The notes under the pieces are model-generated. The model was not told where the DNA came from. It saw only the letters and a program-made list of their open reading frames with translations, and ran no database searches. The position numbers and the translations under genes were made by a program. From NCBI GenBank assembly GCA_964436335.1, contig CAYTCD010000037.1, forward strand, positions 1 through 18,353: a stretch of 18,353 nucleotides of DNA, read 5' to 3'. Numbering within the stretch: position 1 is the stretch's first letter; each line of letters starts with the position of its first letter. Source of the stretch: Pullibacteroides sp964436335 (GTDB lineage Bacteria > Bacteroidota > Bacteroidia > Bacteroidales > P3). Of the stretch, positions 16,170 to 18,353 are shown in pieces.

Positions 16170-16706
16170 ATGAAAAAGATACTGGTTATTTCAAGCAGCC
16201 TGCGCGCCAAAAGCAACTCGCAGGCACTGGCGGAGTCTTTCGCCAAGGGGGCCCAAGAGGCAGGGCATGATGTGGAAACGGTTTCGCTTCGCGGCAAGGA
16301 TATCAAGTTTTGCCAAGGATGCCTCAGCTGTGTCAAGACGGGCCAATGCACGATTAAGGACGATGCGCCCGAAATAGTCAAAAAGATGCACGATGCCGAC
16401 GTCATTGCCTTTGCCACGCCTATCTACTACTACGAAATGTGCGGGCAGATGAAGACCTTGCTCGACCGTGCCAATCCGCTCTACGATTCCGATTATCGCT
16501 TTACGGACATCTATATGCTTTCCAGTGCCGCCGAAGACGAAGCGCATGTGCCGGAACGCGCCGTTTCCGGACTGGAAGGCTGGATTGCCTGTTTTGAACG
16601 CGCCCGCCTTGCCGGAAGCGTCTTTGCCGGCGGCGTCACCGCCCCGGGCGAAATAGCCGGTCATCCCGCCCTGCAAACCGCCTATGAGTTAGGGAAAGGT
16701 GCCTAG
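16170..16706 (+). CDS. Flavodoxin-fold NAD(P)H-dependent oxidoreductase with Fe-S-type cysteine motif
   Basis: A 178-residue cytosolic flavoprotein of the NADPH-dependent FMN reductase / iron-sulfur flavoprotein group. The FMN phosphate loop is SSSLRAKSNS (8-17); TPIYYYEMCGQMKTLLDR (83-100) is the usual flavin-contact segment. Cysteines 48, 51, 54 and 60 form C-x2-C-x2-C-x5-C, the compact motif known to hold a [4Fe-4S] cluster in archaeal iron-sulfur flavoproteins. Many bacterial relatives share this motif without proven clusters. It starts 4 bases after the acetyltransferase stop, the third gene of the operon. Its stop is 1 base from the stop of the convergent dehydrogenase. The redox partner and substrate are unknown. 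Confidence 0.87.
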   Translation: MKKILVISSSLRAKSNSQALAESFAKGAQEAGHDVETVSLRGKDIKFCQGCLSCVKTGQCTIKDDAPEIVKKMHDADVIAFATPIYYYEMCGQMKTLLDRANPLYDSDYRFTDIYMLSSAAEDEAHVPERAVSGLEGWIACFERARLAGSVFAGGVTAPGEIAGHPALQTAYELGKGA

Positions 16707-16707
16707 T

Positions 16708-17463
16708 TTACAATACCTTGTGGAAATTGCCGGAGTTGGCCTGTGCGGTGGGCATCACCACAATATCGTTCAGGCAGACATGAGAGGGGAGGTTCAGGCA
16801 GTAGGCCACCAAGTCGGCTATATCTTCGCCTTTGAGCGGCGTGAAGCCCTTGTAGACATTGGCCGCCCGTTCATCATCGCCGTGGAAGCGCACGTTTGAG
16901 AATTCGGTTTCCACAGCCCCCGGGCAAATCTGCGTCACCTTGATGTTGTAGGGCAGACATTCCATGCGCATGGATTTGGTAAGCGAGTCCACGGCGTGCT
17001 TGGTGGCGCAGTAGACATTGCCGTTCATATAGGTTTCCTTGCCTGCAATGGAGCCGAGATTGAACACATGCCCCTTGCAACGGGCTATCATGCCGGGAAG
17101 AATCGTGCGGCTCACATACAACAACCCCTTCACGTTGGTGTCTATCATCCTTTCCCAATCGTCTATCAGCCCCGACTGCAGAGGTTCCAAACCCGCCGCC
17201 AGACCGGCATTGTTTACCAAAACGTCTATTTCCTGCCATTGCGCGGGTAGATGGCCTAAGAAATTCTCCACTTCTTCGAGGCGGCGCACGTCGAACACCA
17301 ACGGCAGCACCTCCGTGACGGCGGAAAGCTCCTTGCTTATTTCTTCCAATCTTTCACTGCGGCGGCCGGTTATCACAATCCGGTAGCCTTCTTTCGCCAA
17401 GCGGACCGCTATGGCACGTCCTATGCCCGAAGTGGCGCCGGTAATCAAAGCTGTCTTCTTCAT
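16708..17463 (-). CDS. ydfG: Short-chain dehydrogenase/reductase, YdfG-like (NADP-dependent 3-hydroxy acid / L-allo-threonine type)
   Basis: A 251-residue classical SDR. The cofactor loop is TGATSGIG (8-15), with RR at 34-35 suggesting NADP(H), then NNAG (84-87) and the active site S138, Y151, K155 (GNVYCATK). It closely recalls E. coli YdfG, including LPA-W--IDVLVNNAGLA, DWE-MIDTN-KGL and TEFSNVRF-GDD. YdfG oxidises L-allo-threonine, serine and 3-hydroxy acids and reduces malonic semialdehyde. The ATG at 17463 is chosen because the longer open frame starting at 17592 reads through the tRNA-Asp gene and its terminator. It converges on the flavoprotein gene with a single base between stops. 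No strong promoter of its own is visible. Confidence 0.88.
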   Translation of the reverse strand: MKKTALITGATSGIGRAIAVRLAKEGYRIVITGRRSERLEEISKELSAVTEVLPLVFDVRRLEEVENFLGHLPAQWQEIDVLVNNAGLAAGLEPLQSGLIDDWERMIDTNVKGLLYVSRTILPGMIARCKGHVFNLGSIAGKETYMNGNVYCATKHAVDSLTKSMRMECLPYNIKVTQICPGAVETEFSNVRFHGDDERAANVYKGFTPLKGEDIADLVAYCLNLPSHVCLNDIVVMPTAQANSGNFHKVL

Positions 17464-17498
17464 ATCAAATGTTTTGGGTTGCGGTTCAGAGGGTGGGG

Positions 17499-17522
17499 AA
17501 GTCTGTCGGAAGTGACAGACTT
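17499..17522 (-). repeat. 9-bp inverted repeat upstream of the dehydrogenase
   Basis: AAGTCTGTC (17499-17507) and GACAGACTT (17514-17522) pair perfectly with a 6-base loop. On the minus strand it lies between the tRNA terminator and the dehydrogenase start and lacks a T tract. It is either a leader hairpin or an operator-like palindrome. Confidence 0.6.
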
Positions 17523-17528
17523 TTAACG

Positions 17529-17554
17529 AAAAAAGGGAGCTTTTGACTCCCTTT
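17529..17554 (-). terminator. Rho-independent terminator of tRNA-Asp
   Basis: Reading the minus strand, AAAGGGAG and CTCCCTTT pair around a 7-base loop and continue into six T (plus-strand A run at 17529-17534). It begins 2 bases after the CCA end of the tRNA. Confidence 0.85.
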
Positions 17555-17556
17555 AT

Positions 17557-17633
17557 TGGCGGTCCGGACGAGACTCGAACTCGCGACCCCATGCGTGACA
17601 GGCATGTATTCTAACCAACTGAACTACCGGACC
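17557..17633 (-). tRNA. tRNA-Asp (anticodon GTC), CCA encoded
   Basis: On the minus strand the gene folds as a standard cloverleaf. Acceptor arms are GGTCCGG and CCGGACC, followed by discriminator G and CCA. The D arm contains GTTC...GAAT. The anticodon stem CATGC/GCATG holds the loop CTGTCAC (anticodon GTC), and the T arm GCGAG-TTCGAGT-CTCGT closes with one G-U. The body is 74 bases, 77 with CCA. It has its own promoter and terminator. Confidence 0.97.
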
Positions 17634-17637
17634 TGCT

Positions 17638-17656
17638 CTCTTTTCTCGGAAAAGAG
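17638..17656. repeat. 7-bp hairpin upstream of tRNA-Asp
   Basis: CTCTTTT (17638-17644) and AAAAGAG (17650-17656) pair around a 5-base loop, between the tRNA promoter and the mature 5' end. It may be part of the tRNA precursor leader. Confidence 0.5.
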
Positions 17657-17660
17657 GACG

Positions 17661-17690
17661 CAAAGGTACAAACATTTTTTGTTTTTGCAA
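17661..17690 (-). promoter_or_regulatory. Promoter of tRNA-Asp
   Basis: On the minus strand: TTG (plus 17688-17690), a 19-base spacer and TACCTTTG (17661-17668), an exact TAnnTTTG match. It lies 27 bases upstream of the mature tRNA and is divergent from the DUF1573 promoter. Confidence 0.8.
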
Positions 17691-17706
17691 GCATTTTGAA
17701 TTTTTT

Positions 17707-17735
17707 TTGTCGGAATGAAAAAAACATTAAATTTG
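17707..17735 (+). promoter_or_regulatory. Promoter of the DUF1573 gene
   Basis: TTG at 17707-17709, an 18-base spacer and TAAATTTG at 17728-17735, an exact match to the Bacteroidota consensus. The predicted leader is about 75 bases. Confidence 0.8.
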
Positions 17736-17757
17736 CGCCCGCTTGAAATAGGGCAGG

Positions 17758-17777
17758 GCGGACATATGAGGGTCCGC
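17758..17777 (+). promoter_or_regulatory. Leader hairpin upstream of the DUF1573 gene
   Basis: GCGGAC (17758-17763) and GTCCGC (17772-17777) pair around an 8-base loop in the predicted 5' leader. No known riboswitch class is recognised. Confidence 0.4.
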
Positions 17778-17816
17778 ACGGCCCCCGCACAAAGAACAAC
17801 GAAAAACATAATAAAA

Positions 17817-18233
17817 ATGAAGAAGTTTGTTTCTGTATTGACGTTGGTTGCATCGATGCTTTGCGCCAACTTCGCTTTCGCCGCTCCCGTTCAACAGAAT
17901 GAAAACGATAAGGTGGAAGGACCCGGCATCAAGTTTGAGAAAACCGTTCACGATTACGGCACCGTGGCCTACGGCGGCGACGGCAACTGCGAATTCGTGT
18001 TCACCAATAACGGAACCGAACCCCTTTTGATTTCGGATGTCCGCTCCTCCTGCGGTTGCACGGTTCCCTCGTGGCCGCGCGAGCCGATTATGCCCGGCAA
18101 GAGCAGTTCCATTAAGGTTCACTACGATACACACCGTGTGGGCGGTATCAGCAAATCGATTACCGTTTCCACCAACGGCGACCCCGAACGGGTGGTATTG
18201 AGCATCCGCGGTACCGTTCAACCTCAAGAATAA
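17817..18233 (+). CDS. Small exported DUF1573 protein
   Basis: A 138-residue protein with a signal peptide (MKKFVSVLTLVASMLCANFAFA, cleavage near residue 22), so periplasmic or surface. The rest is a single Ig-like DUF1573 domain: FEKTVHDYGTVAYGGDGNCEFVFTN, then LLISDVRSSCGCTVPSWP with the typical C79-G-C81 pair, and the closing VVLSIRGTV. DUF1573 proteins are abundant in Bacteroidota and their function is unknown. The start at 17817 is chosen for the signal peptide; the open frame begins earlier at 17715, before the -7 element, so cannot be translated whole from this promoter. It has its own promoter and terminator, so it is monocistronic. Confidence 0.92.
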   Translation: MKKFVSVLTLVASMLCANFAFAAPVQQNENDKVEGPGIKFEKTVHDYGTVAYGGDGNCEFVFTNNGTEPLLISDVRSSCGCTVPSWPREPIMPGKSSSIKVHYDTHRVGGISKSITVSTNGDPERVVLSIRGTVQPQE

Positions 18234-18249
18234 TTCAGACAAGAACGCG

Positions 18250-18284
18250 CTATCCCGACCGAATAGAGTCGGGATAGTCTTTTT
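18250..18284 (+). terminator. Rho-independent terminator after the DUF1573 gene
   Basis: CTATCCCGAC (18250-18259) and GTCGGGATAG (18268-18277) form a perfect 10-bp stem with an 8-base loop, followed by TCTTTTT. Confidence 0.92.
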
Positions 18285-18299
18285 AAATCCATACGTACC

Positions 18300-18353
18300 A
18301 TGCCTTCAATTTCAAAAAAAGGGCAGGAAATGCCCGCTTCGCCCATCCGTAAA
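18300..18353 (+). CDS. PLP-dependent aminotransferase (class I/II), N-terminal fragment
   Basis: The window ends after 18 codons from the ATG at 18300. The peptide MPSISKKGQEMPASPIRK matches the start I remember for Bacteroidota fold-type I aminotransferases, which continue into a segment ending in HLNIGQPD. The PLP lysine and substrate residues are outside the window, so the exact enzyme cannot be named. It starts just downstream of the DUF1573 terminator. Confidence 0.7.
   Translation, partial: MPSISKKGQEMPASPIRK

Noticed and set aside
17464..17592. N-terminal extension of the dehydrogenase to 17592
   Set aside because: It would translate part of tRNA-Asp and its terminator; the ATG at 17463 gives the normal SDR N-terminus.

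Overview
The window looks like chromosomal DNA from a member of the Bacteroidia (Bacteroidota), probably an uncultured Bacteroidales-type lineage with a GC content near 50%. Three things point there. First, several upstream regions carry the Bacteroidota promoter pattern TTG-N(17-23)-TAnnTTTG. Second, one large exported protein ends in a type B gliding/type IX secretion sorting domain. Third, most starts lack a Shine-Dalgarno sequence. The gene set is mostly housekeeping. I see no phage genes, transposase, CRISPR array or resistance genes.

Layout. 1-101: the 3' end of a glycine C-acetyltransferase gene (kbl), followed by a terminator. 205-3063: a 952-residue fusion of a MurL-like PP-loop epimerase with a MurD-type ligase, the most interesting gene here. 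3064-3454: a 391-base gene-free stretch full of direct and inverted repeats, holding two promoter-like copies, a terminator-like hairpin and a 207-base segment bounded by near-perfect 22-base inverted repeats. 3455-5146: bifunctional ftcD with its own terminator. 5286-10531: a promoter, then a 1190-residue type IX cargo protein and lnt, five bases apart. 10528-14388, minus strand: lepA followed by glgB, 18 bases apart; glgB overlaps the end of lnt by two bases. 14535-16706, plus strand: a tight trio of exported alpha/beta hydrolase, hexapeptide O-acetyltransferase and Fe-S-type flavoprotein. 16708-17463, minus: a YdfG-like short-chain dehydrogenase, transcribed away from a tRNA-Asp gene (17557-17633) that has its own promoter and terminator. 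17817-18233: a small exported DUF1573 protein with a consensus promoter and strong terminator. 18300 to the end: the first codons of a PLP-dependent aminotransferase.

How the genes fit together. The MurL-MurD fusion suggests that this organism makes the D-glutamate of its peptidoglycan stem by adding L-glutamate to UDP-MurNAc-L-Ala and then epimerising it in place, rather than by glutamate racemase. The other genes cover amino-acid and one-carbon catabolism (kbl, ftcD, the aminotransferase), lipoprotein maturation (lnt), translation (lepA, tRNA-Asp), glycogen branching (glgB) and a probable redox/detoxification operon. All calls come from reading the sequence; no database search was run.
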